64,000 nucleotides of DNA from Streptomyces sp. NBC_00094 (GTDB lineage Bacteria; Actinomycetota; Actinomycetes; Streptomycetales; Streptomycetaceae). The notes beneath the pieces are model-generated. The model did no database searches, was not told the origin of the DNA, and saw only the letters and a program-made list of their open reading frames with translations. Below, in pieces: positions 34,813-43,386 of this stretch; the stretch's first letter is position 1; the number at the start of each line of letters is the position of its first letter. A program made the position numbers and the translations under genes. Location: positions 4,097,501 to 4,161,500 of the forward strand of contig NZ_JAPEMB010000001.1 in the NCBI RefSeq assembly GCF_026343125.1, read 5' to 3'.

Positions 34813-36230
34813 AGGGCCACGCGGCGGAGTCGTACCGGCACATCCTTTCGACCGGGATCCCCATGGTGCTGTCGTCCGCGGCGGTCATGGTCTCCCAGCT
34901 CGTCATCACCGGCCTCATCGGCCGGATCGGGGACGGGGCGCTGTACCTGCGGTCCGTCTACTCGCCGGTCTCGTTCCTGCTCATCGCGGTGACGACCGGT
35001 CTCGCGGTCACCTTGCAGGTGGCCGTCGCCCGTGCCGCCGGCCGCGGCGAGGAACGGGACACGACCGGTCACCTGGCGAGCGTCGTCCGGGCCGGCGCCT
35101 GCGCGTACGCGGTGTCCGGCGCGGTCCTGCTCGCCCTCGGCGGCGTGCTGGCGGACGCGGTGCACACCACGCCCGCCCAGCGCGACGAGTTCCGTGACTT
35201 CCTCGCCGCCATGGTCGTCGCCACGTTCCTCGGGATGCTCGGCGAGCTGTGCGCGGCCACCCTGCGCGGTCTCGGCAGCGCCGGAACGGCCGCGCGCGTC
35301 ACCGGCGTCACGCTCGTCGTGCACCTCGGGCTGATCGCCGTCTGCGGACTCGTCCTCGACGGGGGCCTGATGGTGGTGCCCGCGGCGGGAGCCGTCGCGG
35401 CGGTCGTCGAGGTGGTCCTCGGGCTGCGCGCCCTCGCCCGCCTCGGGGTGTTCCGCCGGGAGCAGCTCACGCGGTGGCGTCCGGAGACCCTTCCGCTGCT
35501 GCGCGGGGTCGGGCTGCCGGTGGGTGCCTCGTACCTCGTCCTCTTCGTCGTCAACCTGCTCATGCTGCGGATCGTCGCCCGGGGCGGCGAGGACGTGGTG
35601 GCCGGCTTCACCGTCGGATACACCCTGCAGACGGCCGTCGTCGTCCCCGCCGTCGCCTTCGGCTCGGCGGTCGCCGTCCTCATGAACCAGCGGCTGGGCG
35701 CGGGAGATCCGACCGGCGCCCGGGACGTCTACCGACGGGGGCTGCACCTCGCCCTCGGCGCGTACGGGACCGTCACGCTGGTCCTCGTCGTGGCGGCGGG
35801 GCCGGTGGCCGACGCCTTGGCGGGAGGCCCGGACGTCGCCGCCGCGGCACGCGACTTCCTGACCGTCGCGGGCCCCACCTTCGGCTGCACCGGTGTGGCG
35901 CTGATGCTCCTGACGGTCCTGGAGCAGATCGGCCGGGGGCTGGTGGCGATCGCGCTGAACGTCCTGTACTTCGCGGTCCTCGTGGGTGTGGGGCACGTGC
36001 TCGTGGAGAGCTCCGGGGACGTCACCCGGCTCTACTGGGTGATGTGCGTCGCCGCGGCGGTCGCGGTGGTCACGGTGGTGCCGTTCGTCGGACGGGTCGT
36101 GGCCCGCCCGGGCCGGCTCCTCGTCGCGAGCGGTGCGAGTGGTGCGAGCGGTGTAGGTGCCACGGGTGCCACGGGTGCCACGGGTTCCTCCGGTGCCTCC
36201 GGCGCCACCGGGCAGGAGGCCCGCCCATGA
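34809..36230 (+). CDS. MATE-family efflux transporter
   Basis: A 473-residue, 12-helix protein with the MATE two-bundle layout. The first helix carries GIPMVLSSAAVMVSQLVITGLIGRIG; RGVGLPVGASYLVLFVVNLL begins the second half. It is probably the exporter of the pathway product, driven by H+ or Na+. The C-terminal tail (about residues 440-473) is a Gly-Ala-Ser/Thr tandem repeat. Its position inside the operon, with 4-base overlaps on both sides, supports the export role. Confidence 0.88.
   Translation: MKGHAAESYRHILSTGIPMVLSSAAVMVSQLVITGLIGRIGDGALYLRSVYSPVSFLLIAVTTGLAVTLQVAVARAAGRGEERDTTGHLASVVRAGACAYAVSGAVLLALGGVLADAVHTTPAQRDEFRDFLAAMVVATFLGMLGELCAATLRGLGSAGTAARVTGVTLVVHLGLIAVCGLVLDGGLMVVPAAGAVAAVVEVVLGLRALARLGVFRREQLTRWRPETLPLLRGVGLPVGASYLVLFVVNLLMLRIVARGGEDVVAGFTVGYTLQTAVVVPAVAFGSAVAVLMNQRLGAGDPTGARDVYRRGLHLALGAYGTVTLVLVVAAGPVADALAGGPDVAAAARDFLTVAGPTFGCTGVALMLLTVLEQIGRGLVAIALNVLYFAVLVGVGHVLVESSGDVTRLYWVMCVAAAVAVVTVVPFVGRVVARPGRLLVASGASGASGVGATGATGATGSSGASGATGQEARP
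36127..36215 (+). repeat. In-frame repeats at the 3' end of the MATE gene
   Basis: Consecutive 9-base units of GGTGCGAGY, then GGTGCCACG, then GGTKCCTCC type encode (GAS)n(GAT)n at the C-terminus of the transporter. Confidence 0.88.
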
Positions 36231-36928
36231 GGCTCGGTGTGGACCTGCAGTCGGTGTCCCGGTTCCGACGGATCGCCCAGCACCCCCGTATGCGGGGCTG
36301 TCTGTTCACCGAGCGGGAGCTCGCGCAGGCGGAGGGGCTGGCCCCCGAGCGGTACGCGGAGAGGCTGGCCGGGCGGTTCAGCGCGAAGGAGGCCACCTGC
36401 AAGGTCCTGGGGCGCGGATTCGGCCAGGGCGTGCGGTGGCGGGACATCGAGATCGTCAGCAACGAGTGGGGGGCACCGCTGGTGTTCCTGAGCGGCGGCG
36501 CCCGGGCCGTGGCCGACCGGGCGGGCCTGACCCGGTTCCAGCTCACCCTCAGCCACCAGGCGGACCTGGTGATAGCGGTCGCCGCGGCAGAAGAGCTGCC
36601 GGAGCGACGGCCGGACAACGGTTCCGGCGGCAAACCGACCCTGAAGAGAGAGGTATCACCCATCATGAGCACGCCCACCCTGAGCAACGAGACGTCCCGC
36701 CTGCACGAGATCGCGACGATCGCCGCGGACCTGTTCACCGTCTCCGTCGACGAGGTCAAGGAAGCGGAGTCGTTCGTCAACGACCTGGGCACCGACTCCC
36801 TGCTCGCCATCGAGCTGCTGTGCCAGCTGGAGAAGCGTTTCGACGTGCAGATCGACGAGGGCCAGGCGCCGCTCATGGTCAACCTGCGCGGCACGTACGA
36901 CGTCGTGGCCGAGATTGCCGGCTGGTGA
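36227..36928 (+). CDS. AcpS-type phosphopantetheinyl transferase fused to acyl carrier protein 2
   Basis: One open frame of 233 residues with no stop between two domains. Residues 1-130 are an AcpS-type PPTase (GVDLQSVSRFRRI with the Mg-binding Asp5, and AGRFSAKEATCKVLG with the Glu/Lys pair). Residues ~147-233 are an ACP with the pantetheine Ser191 in NDLGTDSLLAIELL. An ATG at 36665 opens the ACP part and has AGAGAGAGG about 12 bases before it, so a free ACP may also be made by internal initiation. The PPTase would activate the pathway ACPs. The KS gene starts 7 bases downstream. Confidence 0.88.
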   Translation: MRLGVDLQSVSRFRRIAQHPRMRGCLFTERELAQAEGLAPERYAERLAGRFSAKEATCKVLGRGFGQGVRWRDIEIVSNEWGAPLVFLSGGARAVADRAGLTRFQLTLSHQADLVIAVAAAEELPERRPDNGSGGKPTLKREVSPIMSTPTLSNETSRLHEIATIAADLFTVSVDEVKEAESFVNDLGTDSLLAIELLCQLEKRFDVQIDEGQAPLMVNLRGTYDVVAEIAGW

Positions 36929-36935
36929 TCTCGCC

Positions 36936-38135
36936 GTGAACCGACGCATCGTCATCACAGGGATCGGCCCCGTGTCGGGCATCGGCACGGGCGTGGCCGA
37001 GTTCACCCGGGGGCTGCGGACCGGACGCAACGGCGTCGTCCCCATCAGTCGCTTCGACTCCGCGGGCTTCGAGCGGAAGGTCGCCGGCGAGGTCGGCGAC
37101 TTCCGGCCCGAATCCCTCCTGCGCCGACTCGACGTGGACGACTGGGGCAGCACGTCCCTCTTCGCCGCGGCGGCGGCCAGACTGGCCGTGGACGACGCCG
37201 GGATCGACCTCCCCGCCTCCCGGACCGCGGTCGTGATGGGAACGACGAACGGGGAGATCGCCCCGCTCGTCGACATCACCGCCGACTGGTTCCGGGACGG
37301 GCCCGCCGTCCCGGACCGGGCGTCGGTTCGCAAGCTGCCGGCCTCCCGGCTGGGTCTGGCGGTCTCCCGTGAACTCGGCCTGCGGGGCGAGGCGACGACC
37401 CTCGCCACCGCCTGCGCCGCGGGCAACTACGCGCTGGGCCACGCCTTCGACCTGCTGACCCTGGGCGAGGCCGACGTCGCGATCGCCGGCGGCGCCGACT
37501 CGGTCAACCGGTTCGTGCACGCGGGGTTCCACCGCATCGGTGCCCTCACCGCGGACCGGTGCCGCCCCTTCGACGCGGACCGCACCGGCATCGCGACCGC
37601 GGAGGGCGGCATCGCGCTGGTCCTGGAGACGCTGGACAGCGCGCGGGCCCGGGGCGCGCGCGTCTACGCGGAGATCCTCGGGTACGGCATGTCGTGCGAC
37701 GCGATCCACCCCGTGGCCCCCGACGCCGACAGCATCGCCCGGGCCATCCGGTCCGCCCACAAGCGGTCCGGCATCGCGCCGGACCAGGTCGACTACATCT
37801 GCGCGCACGGCACCGGTACGCGCGCCAACGACGTCGTCGAATCCACCGCGGTACGCGCGGTGTTCGGAGCCGTCCCGCCGCCGATGAGCTCGGTGAAGTC
37901 GATGCTCGGCCACACCATGGGGGCGGCCAGCGGCTTCGGCGCGGCGGCCTCCGCGCTCAGCATCCACCACGGTTTCCTGCCGCCCACCATCAACCACGTC
38001 ACCCCCGATCCCGAGCTGCAGGACATCGACATCGTGCCCAACGAAGCGAGGGACGCCGACGTGTCGATCGTCCAGAACCACGGCTTCGCGTTCTTCGGCA
38101 ACAACGCCATCATCGTTCTCGGGAGGCCCGAGTGA
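36936..38135 (+). CDS. Type II beta-ketoacyl-ACP synthase (KS alpha, FabF-like)
   Basis: A 399-residue KAS I/II-type ketosynthase with an intact triad: Cys160 in TLATACAAGNYALG, His291 in YICAHGTGTRAND and His326 in KSMLGHTMGAASG. It performs decarboxylative condensation with malonyl-ACP. Start is GTG at 36936. It overlaps by 4 bases a gene for a chain-length-factor-like partner, the standard type II PKS pairing. Compared with FabF it lies in an operon with its own ACP and PPTase, supporting a dedicated pathway role. Confidence 0.93.
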   Translation: MNRRIVITGIGPVSGIGTGVAEFTRGLRTGRNGVVPISRFDSAGFERKVAGEVGDFRPESLLRRLDVDDWGSTSLFAAAAARLAVDDAGIDLPASRTAVVMGTTNGEIAPLVDITADWFRDGPAVPDRASVRKLPASRLGLAVSRELGLRGEATTLATACAAGNYALGHAFDLLTLGEADVAIAGGADSVNRFVHAGFHRIGALTADRCRPFDADRTGIATAEGGIALVLETLDSARARGARVYAEILGYGMSCDAIHPVAPDADSIARAIRSAHKRSGIAPDQVDYICAHGTGTRANDVVESTAVRAVFGAVPPPMSSVKSMLGHTMGAASGFGAAASALSIHHGFLPPTINHVTPDPELQDIDIVPNEARDADVSIVQNHGFAFFGNNAIIVLGRPE

Positions 38136-39217
38136 GCTCGGTCGTGATCACTGGCACGGGCCTGATCACCCCTGACCCCGGTGGGCCCGTGACCGGGCTC
38201 CCGGAAGGGGCGAAGCCGTCCGTTCCCGCCCCGTCGACGCAGGCCTTCCAGGCCCGTTCGTTCGACGCCGTGGAGGAACTGGGCCGCCGCACCGCCCGGT
38301 TCAACCACCGCACCACGCTGCTGACCATCGCCGCGTGCGGTGCGGCGCTGCGCGACGCGGGGGTCGAGGTCACGGAGGCCAACCGGGAGCAGATCGGCGT
38401 CACCGTCGGCACGTTCTGCGGCAGCGTCAGCGGCTCCGTCGACTTCGGCTGGGACACGTACGCGCAGCCGCGCCCGGCCATGGTGAACGCGGCGGCGCTG
38501 CCCAACCTCGTGATCAACGCCGCGGCCGGCGCGGCGGCCATCCACCTCGGTCTGCGCGGCGCCAACACCACCGTCACCGGCGGTCCGATCGCCGGGATCA
38601 GTGCCCTGCGGCACTCCGCGATCACCGTGCGGGCCGGGCACGTGGACATGGTCCTCGCCGGCGCCACCGAGGAGTTCGGCAGCCACGAGGCCTGGGTCGC
38701 CGCGGCCGCCCGGCCCGCCGCCGTGCCGGGTGAGGCGGCGGCCGTGCTCGTCGTGGAGAGCTCGGACACGGCGGAGCAGTCGGGGCGCAGGCCACTGGCC
38801 CGGGTCGCCGCCACGCACATCCGGACCCTCGGCGAGGCCGGTGGGACCAGTGGGACCGATGGGACCGGCGCAGTCCGTGAGCAGGAGCTGACGGAGGTGG
38901 TCTCCGAAGCCCTGCGGGCCGCCGGGGTCGAGCCCCACCAGGTGGTACGGGTCGCCCTGCGGGTCACCGGGGTGGCGGCGACGGACGCCGCCGTGGCCGC
39001 CGTCGCCCGGATGTTCCCCGTACCGCCCGACTACATCGAGGACAGGGTCGGCGACACCCACGCGGCCCACGCCGCCGTCCAGCTCGTCGAGACGGTGCGG
39101 ACGGCCGTGGACCGGCGGTGGTCCGAGGACGACGCCGGTGTGGTGATCGGTGTCGACCCCGACGGGGTCGCGGCGGTCGCCGTGCTCACGGGCCCGCCCG
39201 CGGCGGCCGCCCGATGA
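38132..39217 (+). CDS. Chain-length-factor-like KS beta
   Basis: A 361-residue ketosynthase homologue without the nucleophile: the active-site strand reads PNLVINAAAGAAAIHLGLRG, so Ala replaces Cys (known CLFs usually have Gln). The N-terminal thiolase half is intact, but the protein is about 40-60 residues shorter than most CLFs and lacks clear HGTGT. A short GGTSGTDGTG repeat interrupts residues ~236-245. It should heterodimerise with the KS and set chain length. Confidence 0.82.
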   Translation: MSSVVITGTGLITPDPGGPVTGLPEGAKPSVPAPSTQAFQARSFDAVEELGRRTARFNHRTTLLTIAACGAALRDAGVEVTEANREQIGVTVGTFCGSVSGSVDFGWDTYAQPRPAMVNAAALPNLVINAAAGAAAIHLGLRGANTTVTGGPIAGISALRHSAITVRAGHVDMVLAGATEEFGSHEAWVAAAARPAAVPGEAAAVLVVESSDTAEQSGRRPLARVAATHIRTLGEAGGTSGTDGTGAVREQELTEVVSEALRAAGVEPHQVVRVALRVTGVAATDAAVAAVARMFPVPPDYIEDRVGDTHAAHAAVQLVETVRTAVDRRWSEDDAGVVIGVDPDGVAAVAVLTGPPAAAAR

Positions 39218-39253
39218 CCTCCCGTACCGCGCCCCTCGTCACGAAGGACGGCC

Positions 39254-40795
39254 ATGGCACCGATCGCACCTCCTGACACGTCGTACCGTCCTCCCGCGGC
39301 GGACGCGGTGCTGCACGACTGGTTCCGGCGCGGGCACGACCTGGACCCCGGCGCGGAGGCGCTCAGGATCGGTACCTCCCGGTACACCTACCGGGAGGTA
39401 CGGGACCTCGCCCTGGCCCTGGCCGGCGATGTCGTCGCCGCCTGTCCCGAACGGCCCCGCCGGATCGGCCTCCTGGCCTCCCGGAGCGCCCAGGCGTACG
39501 CCGGGGTGCTCGCCGCGGGGTACGCCGGGGCGACGGTGGTACCGCTCCATCCGGACTTCCCCGTGGAGCGCACCCGGTCGATGATGACCGAGGCGGGGAT
39601 CGACGCGCTGATCGTCGACACCGCCGGACGCCGGGTCGTCCCGCACCTGGCCGACCTCCTGGACGGTGTCCCCGTCGTCCAGGAACCCGTGGGGCAGCCG
39701 CTGGACGCCCCGCTGCCGGTGGCGCCCGACGACGTCGCGTACATCCTCTTCACCTCGGGGTCCACCGGGCGCCCCAAGGGGGTCCCCGTCCGGCACCGGA
39801 ACGTCGACGCGTACCTGCGCTTCGTCCACGACCGGTACCGGTTCGGTCCGGACGACGTGTTCTCGCAGACCTTCGACCTCACCTTCGACCTGGCGATGTT
39901 CGACCTGTTCGCCGCCTGGGGGAGCGGCGGCACCCTGGTCAGCGTGCCGCCGCACGCCTACGCGAGCTTCCGCTCGTTCGTGGAGAACCACGGCATCACC
40001 GTGTGGTTCTCCTCTCCCAGCGTGATCGGGCTGCTCCGCCGGCTCGGCGAGCTGGCCCCGGGGACCCTGCCGGGCCTGCGGTGGAGCCTGTTCTGCGGCG
40101 AGCCCCTGCTCGGGCGGGACGCGGGCGACTGGCAGGCGGCGGCGCCGTTCTCGTCCACCGAGAACCTCTACGGACCGACCGAACTCACCATCTCGTGCAG
40201 TGTGCACCGATGGGATCCGGAGACGACTCCGGAAAGGTGTCTCAACGGGGTCGTTCCCATCGGGACGATGCACCCCGGGATGCGGTACGTGCTGCTCGAC
40301 GCGGAGGGGAATCCCACCGTGGAATCGGGTGAACTGTGCGTCACCGGGGACCAGATGTTCCCCGGGTATCTCCAGGCGGAGGACGACCGGGGGCGTTTCG
40401 TCGAGCACGCGGGCGAGCGCTGGTACCGGACCGGGGACCTGGTGCGCCCGCTCGACGGCGGGGAGGACGGAGCGCTGGCCTACATCGGCCGCTGCGACCA
40501 CCAGGTGAAGATCCGTGGCGTACGGGTGGAGCTCGCCGAGGTCGAGTGGGGGCTGCGGCGGTGCGAGGGCGTCGAGGAGGCCGTCGTGGTCGTGGTGCGC
40601 GACGAGCTGTTCGCCTTCGTCAAGGGAGCGCCCCGGACGACGGCGGAGCTCGTCGGGGAACTGGGCCGTTTCCTTCCGCGTGCCATCATTCCCCGGCGAT
40701 TCCACCAGATCGACGAATTCCCCCTGAATGCCAATAGGAAGACGGACCGTCGGGAGCTGTCCCGTCGCGCTTCGGTCATCGTGGAATCCGGCTGA
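39254..40795 (+). CDS. Stand-alone amino acid adenylation enzyme (DltA-like)
   Basis: A 513-residue ANL enzyme. It shows core A3 YILFTSGSTGRPKGVPV, A4-region FDLTFDLAMFDLFAAWGSGG with an Asp suitable for an amino group, A7 WYRTGDLVR, A8 HQVKIRGVRVELAEVE and the catalytic A10 Lys in PLNANRKTDRREL. No carrier domain is attached. It would activate an amino acid and load it on a separate ACP, either ACP 1 or ACP 2. It is last in the first unit, 36 bases after the CLF, and is followed by a terminator. Confidence 0.88.
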   Translation: MAPIAPPDTSYRPPAADAVLHDWFRRGHDLDPGAEALRIGTSRYTYREVRDLALALAGDVVAACPERPRRIGLLASRSAQAYAGVLAAGYAGATVVPLHPDFPVERTRSMMTEAGIDALIVDTAGRRVVPHLADLLDGVPVVQEPVGQPLDAPLPVAPDDVAYILFTSGSTGRPKGVPVRHRNVDAYLRFVHDRYRFGPDDVFSQTFDLTFDLAMFDLFAAWGSGGTLVSVPPHAYASFRSFVENHGITVWFSSPSVIGLLRRLGELAPGTLPGLRWSLFCGEPLLGRDAGDWQAAAPFSSTENLYGPTELTISCSVHRWDPETTPERCLNGVVPIGTMHPGMRYVLLDAEGNPTVESGELCVTGDQMFPGYLQAEDDRGRFVEHAGERWYRTGDLVRPLDGGEDGALAYIGRCDHQVKIRGVRVELAEVEWGLRRCEGVEEAVVVVVRDELFAFVKGAPRTTAELVGELGRFLPRAIIPRRFHQIDEFPLNANRKTDRRELSRRASVIVESG

Positions 40796-40838
40796 CCGGA
40801 TCAATCGGACAGGTACGGAAAAGAGATACGGAATGATG

Positions 40839-40880
40839 AAGCCCCCGGCGGCGGCGAATTACGCCCACCGGGGGCTTTTC
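40839..40880 (+). terminator. Rho-independent terminator of the first biosynthetic unit
   Basis: AAGCCCCCGG (40839-40848) pairs with CCGGGGGCTT (40868-40877), followed by TTTTC. It lies 44 bases after the adenylation gene. Confidence 0.9.
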
Positions 40881-41204
40881 CGCGCCTTTCGCAGTCCGGT
40901 CCCGACCGGGAAGTCCTGACCCGGATGTTTGGTGCGGGATGTCCATGGTGGGGCCTGTTCGCGCAGGTCGCCCATGACATCGGAATTGAGCTCTCCGCTT
41001 TACTGACCGGATGTGGCCAAGTCCACTTGAGTCCATCCGTCATCCCTTTCGCGGTCTCCGTCGAAACTGCAGAATCATCAGCGCAAAGGCGGGCCCGCCG
41101 GCACGGGCCAGGGGAGATCCGGTCGATATTCGCAAGGTTCCTTCTCAATTCCTGCCGCCTTCATTTCCTGCCCGTGAGTTCACCGCACAGAAAGGGTCCT
41201 CGCC
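40881..41204 (+). promoter_or_regulatory. Non-coding gap with promoter for the second unit
   Basis: About 325 bases with lower GC than the flanking genes and no supportable gene on either strand. It follows a terminator and precedes a gene with a good AGAAAGGG ribosome site (about 41187-41194), so a promoter for 41205-48352 is expected here. I could not pick a convincing -10/-35 pair. Confidence 0.5.
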
Positions 41205-41417
41205 ATGTCGGCCCGTACGTTCCCCCTCTTCCCGCGCCACGGCTTCGCTCGCTACCCGCTGATCGCCCTCCTCGCCCTCGCCTTCGCCTTCGCCCTCGCG
41301 TCGGTGGCGGCGGCCCTCACGGCGCCCGCCGGGACCGGGGCAGGGACCGGGACCGCGGCCGCCGGGGCGCCGCTGCCGGAGAGCGCGGACCGCCTCGACG
41401 ACATGGGCTGGCAGTGA
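41205..41417 (+). CDS. Small membrane-anchored or secreted peptide
   Basis: A 70-residue peptide I do not recognise. A basic N-terminus (SARTFPLFPRHGFARYP) precedes a hydrophobic helix (residues ~18-40), giving a signal peptide or N-in anchor. A Gly/Thr/Ala-rich linker (AGTGAGTGTAAAGAP) and an acidic C-terminal tail (PESADRLDDMGWQ) follow. It is the first gene of the second unit and ends one base before the GTG of the glycosyltransferase-like gene, so translation is coupled. It may be a small accessory protein or a modified peptide; there is no direct evidence for processing. Confidence 0.6.
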   Translation: MSARTFPLFPRHGFARYPLIALLALAFAFALASVAAALTAPAGTGAGTGTAAAGAPLPESADRLDDMGWQ

Positions 41418-41418
41418 G

Positions 41419-43386
41419 GTGACCCAGGACCGTGGTGAGACCGGCACGCCGGCCCCCGGTGCCTGGGCGGCGGCCGGTACGGACGCGGGGCCGCCCCGGA
41501 TCAGCGTGGCCGTGATGCACCACCCGCACCGGGGCCCGTCCGTGACGGACCTGGTGGCGTCCTGCCTCCCGCTGGACGCCCGGGTCGTCATGGACCCCGA
41601 TCCCGCCGGACCGCCCAGCCCCCTGCGTACCGCCAAGCTGGCCTGGGCGGCCGTCGGACCGGAGGCCACGCACCACCTGGTGCTCCAGGACGACGTCACG
41701 CTCTGCTCCGGCTTCGCCGAGCAGCTCACGGCGGCCGTCACCCAGCGGGACGACCACGCCCTCGCGCTGTACACGAACTGGAACAGCCCCCACAACGCCT
41801 ACCTGGTGCGCTGCGCGGCCGTGGCCGGGCAGTCCTGGGCCCCGCTGGGACACCACGAGTGGGTGCCGACGCTCGGTCTCGTCCTGCCGGCCGAGGCGGC
41901 CCGGCAGCTCGCCTCCTACCTGGAACGCTTCCCCGACGACTTCCGCGACGACGACGAGCTCGTGGTGGGCTTCTGCGCGCAGGAGGGATACCCGGTGACC
42001 GCCTCCGTTCCGCACCTCCTCGAACACGGCGCCGGCCCCAGCCTCGCCGGCAACGACTCCCACGGACCGCGCCACGCCACCGTCCCGGTCGGCGACGCCA
42101 CGCCGCCGGTCGAGCACTGGCGCCGGCCCGGGCCACGGGTCTTCCCGCCGCGTACGGGCACGGTCGAACGGCTCTACGCGGTGGAACTCCGTGACTCCCG
42201 CTGCTCGTTGAGGCTTCTGCGGCCGGAGGCGGAGGAGCCGCTGGAGCACCCCTTCGGCTGGGACTGGTCCGACTGGGCCGGGTGGGCGGGCGCCGACCCG
42301 GACCGGATGCGGTCCGATCTCGCCGCCGTGGAGGGCGGGTTGGGCCCGGACTCCCCGAAGGTCCTGTCCCGGCCGGCCCGCACCGAAGTGGCCGCCGCCG
42401 CCTGGCTCCTCGGCCACGACGTCTCGCGCACCGCGTGGGGCCGCCCGCCGGGCCCGGTGCGCACCCGGGACCGCGACGAGGCGCTGCGCTCCTGGATCCG
42501 TTCGGGGCTCGCGCCCCACGACACCGCCGGGATGACCCCCGAGGTGCTGGACGGGACCGTGGGGTGGGCGCTCGGCGCGCTGGACCTCGGCATGCGCGCG
42601 GGCGAGGGCTCGGGAGCGCGGGGCCGAGGCGGGAGCGGGAGCTGTTCCGACCGTCCCGCGCGGACGCGGGGCGAGGTCACGGTCACCGACCTGAACGTGT
42701 GGAACGCCGTGTCGGAGATGGCCGTCCGGGAGGCGACGGTCCTGACGGGATCGGCGTCCCAGCCCCCGCCCACCTGGGCGCTCGTCCACGCCTGCCCCTG
42801 GTGCGGGGCCACCCCCGTGGACCACCTGCCGGACCTGGCGGCCCGGCACTCGGGAGGTGGCGCGCTGTCGTACCTGGCCGCGTCGGACACCCTGGACATC
42901 ACCGCGCTGCCGGGCGCCGACGAACAGGCCGCCGTCGTCGAGATGCTGGCGTGCGAACGGCCCACCGTGCGCGGCCTGCTGGCCCTGGCGCACGGACTCC
43001 GCGAGCACGGGATCACCTGGTACGAGAGCCGCAGCACGGCACTGCTGACGCTGCTGTCCGGCGCGTCCGGCGCGTCCGGCGCGTCTGGCGCGTCTGGCGC
43101 GTCCGGGGCGTCCGGCGGTCTCTGCGACTCGTTCTCCGCGGACCCGTCCCGCGTACTGGACCTGCTTCCCGGTCTCGCACGGGCGGAGGCCGTCTGGTGG
43201 GACTCGACCGATGCCGGGCGGCCCGCAGGGAAGGCCGTCCTGCCGGTCTCCTTCGGCTCGGCCGACGGAGAGTCGGACGCCGGACCCAGCCGGTTCCTGA
43301 CGGCCCACGCGACGTCACCCGTGCTGGACGCGCTGGCCCGGACGTACCGCCGTATTCGTTTCGACGCAGCGAAAGGGAGACTGTGA
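41419..43386 (+). CDS. Glycosyltransferase-like two-domain protein of unknown function
   Basis: A 655-residue protein. Residues ~25-235 look like a GT-A-type glycosyltransferase: ISVAVMHHPHRG strand, then THHLVLQDDVTLCSGF with a DxD-like QDD, and a later region with Asp/Glu-rich DDFRDDDELVVGFCAQEG. The C-terminal 420 residues match nothing I know; they include CPWCGAT (possible metal site) and a (GAS)6 repeat at ~547-566. Sugar transfer is a tentative reading. It is coupled to the small peptide gene upstream and overlaps the HAD gene by one base. Confidence 0.5.
   Translation: MTQDRGETGTPAPGAWAAAGTDAGPPRISVAVMHHPHRGPSVTDLVASCLPLDARVVMDPDPAGPPSPLRTAKLAWAAVGPEATHHLVLQDDVTLCSGFAEQLTAAVTQRDDHALALYTNWNSPHNAYLVRCAAVAGQSWAPLGHHEWVPTLGLVLPAEAARQLASYLERFPDDFRDDDELVVGFCAQEGYPVTASVPHLLEHGAGPSLAGNDSHGPRHATVPVGDATPPVEHWRRPGPRVFPPRTGTVERLYAVELRDSRCSLRLLRPEAEEPLEHPFGWDWSDWAGWAGADPDRMRSDLAAVEGGLGPDSPKVLSRPARTEVAAAAWLLGHDVSRTAWGRPPGPVRTRDRDEALRSWIRSGLAPHDTAGMTPEVLDGTVGWALGALDLGMRAGEGSGARGRGGSGSCSDRPARTRGEVTVTDLNVWNAVSEMAVREATVLTGSASQPPPTWALVHACPWCGATPVDHLPDLAARHSGGGALSYLAASDTLDITALPGADEQAAVVEMLACERPTVRGLLALAHGLREHGITWYESRSTALLTLLSGASGASGASGASGASGASGGLCDSFSADPSRVLDLLPGLARAEAVWWDSTDAGRPAGKAVLPVSFGSADGESDAGPSRFLTAHATSPVLDALARTYRRIRFDAAKGRL
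43059..43115 (+). repeat. In-frame GCGTCCGGC repeats
   Basis: Six tandem 9-base units encode Gly-Ala-Ser repeats inside the glycosyltransferase-like protein. Confidence 0.92.

Noticed and set aside
38132..39217. Second active ketosynthase
   Set aside because: The nucleophile Cys is replaced by Ala and HGTGT is missing, so it is a KS beta.
40925..41422. 165-codon frame covering the gap before the small peptide gene
   Set aside because: It overlaps the peptide gene in a different frame, has no ribosome site and its latter half is Arg/Gly-rich shadow. The peptide frame has a signal/anchor and a good ribosome site.
41419..43386. HEXXH peptide hydroxylase paired with a RiPP precursor
   Set aside because: The HHEW sequence is not an HEXXH motif, and the upstream peptide has a transmembrane helix rather than a typical leader/core.
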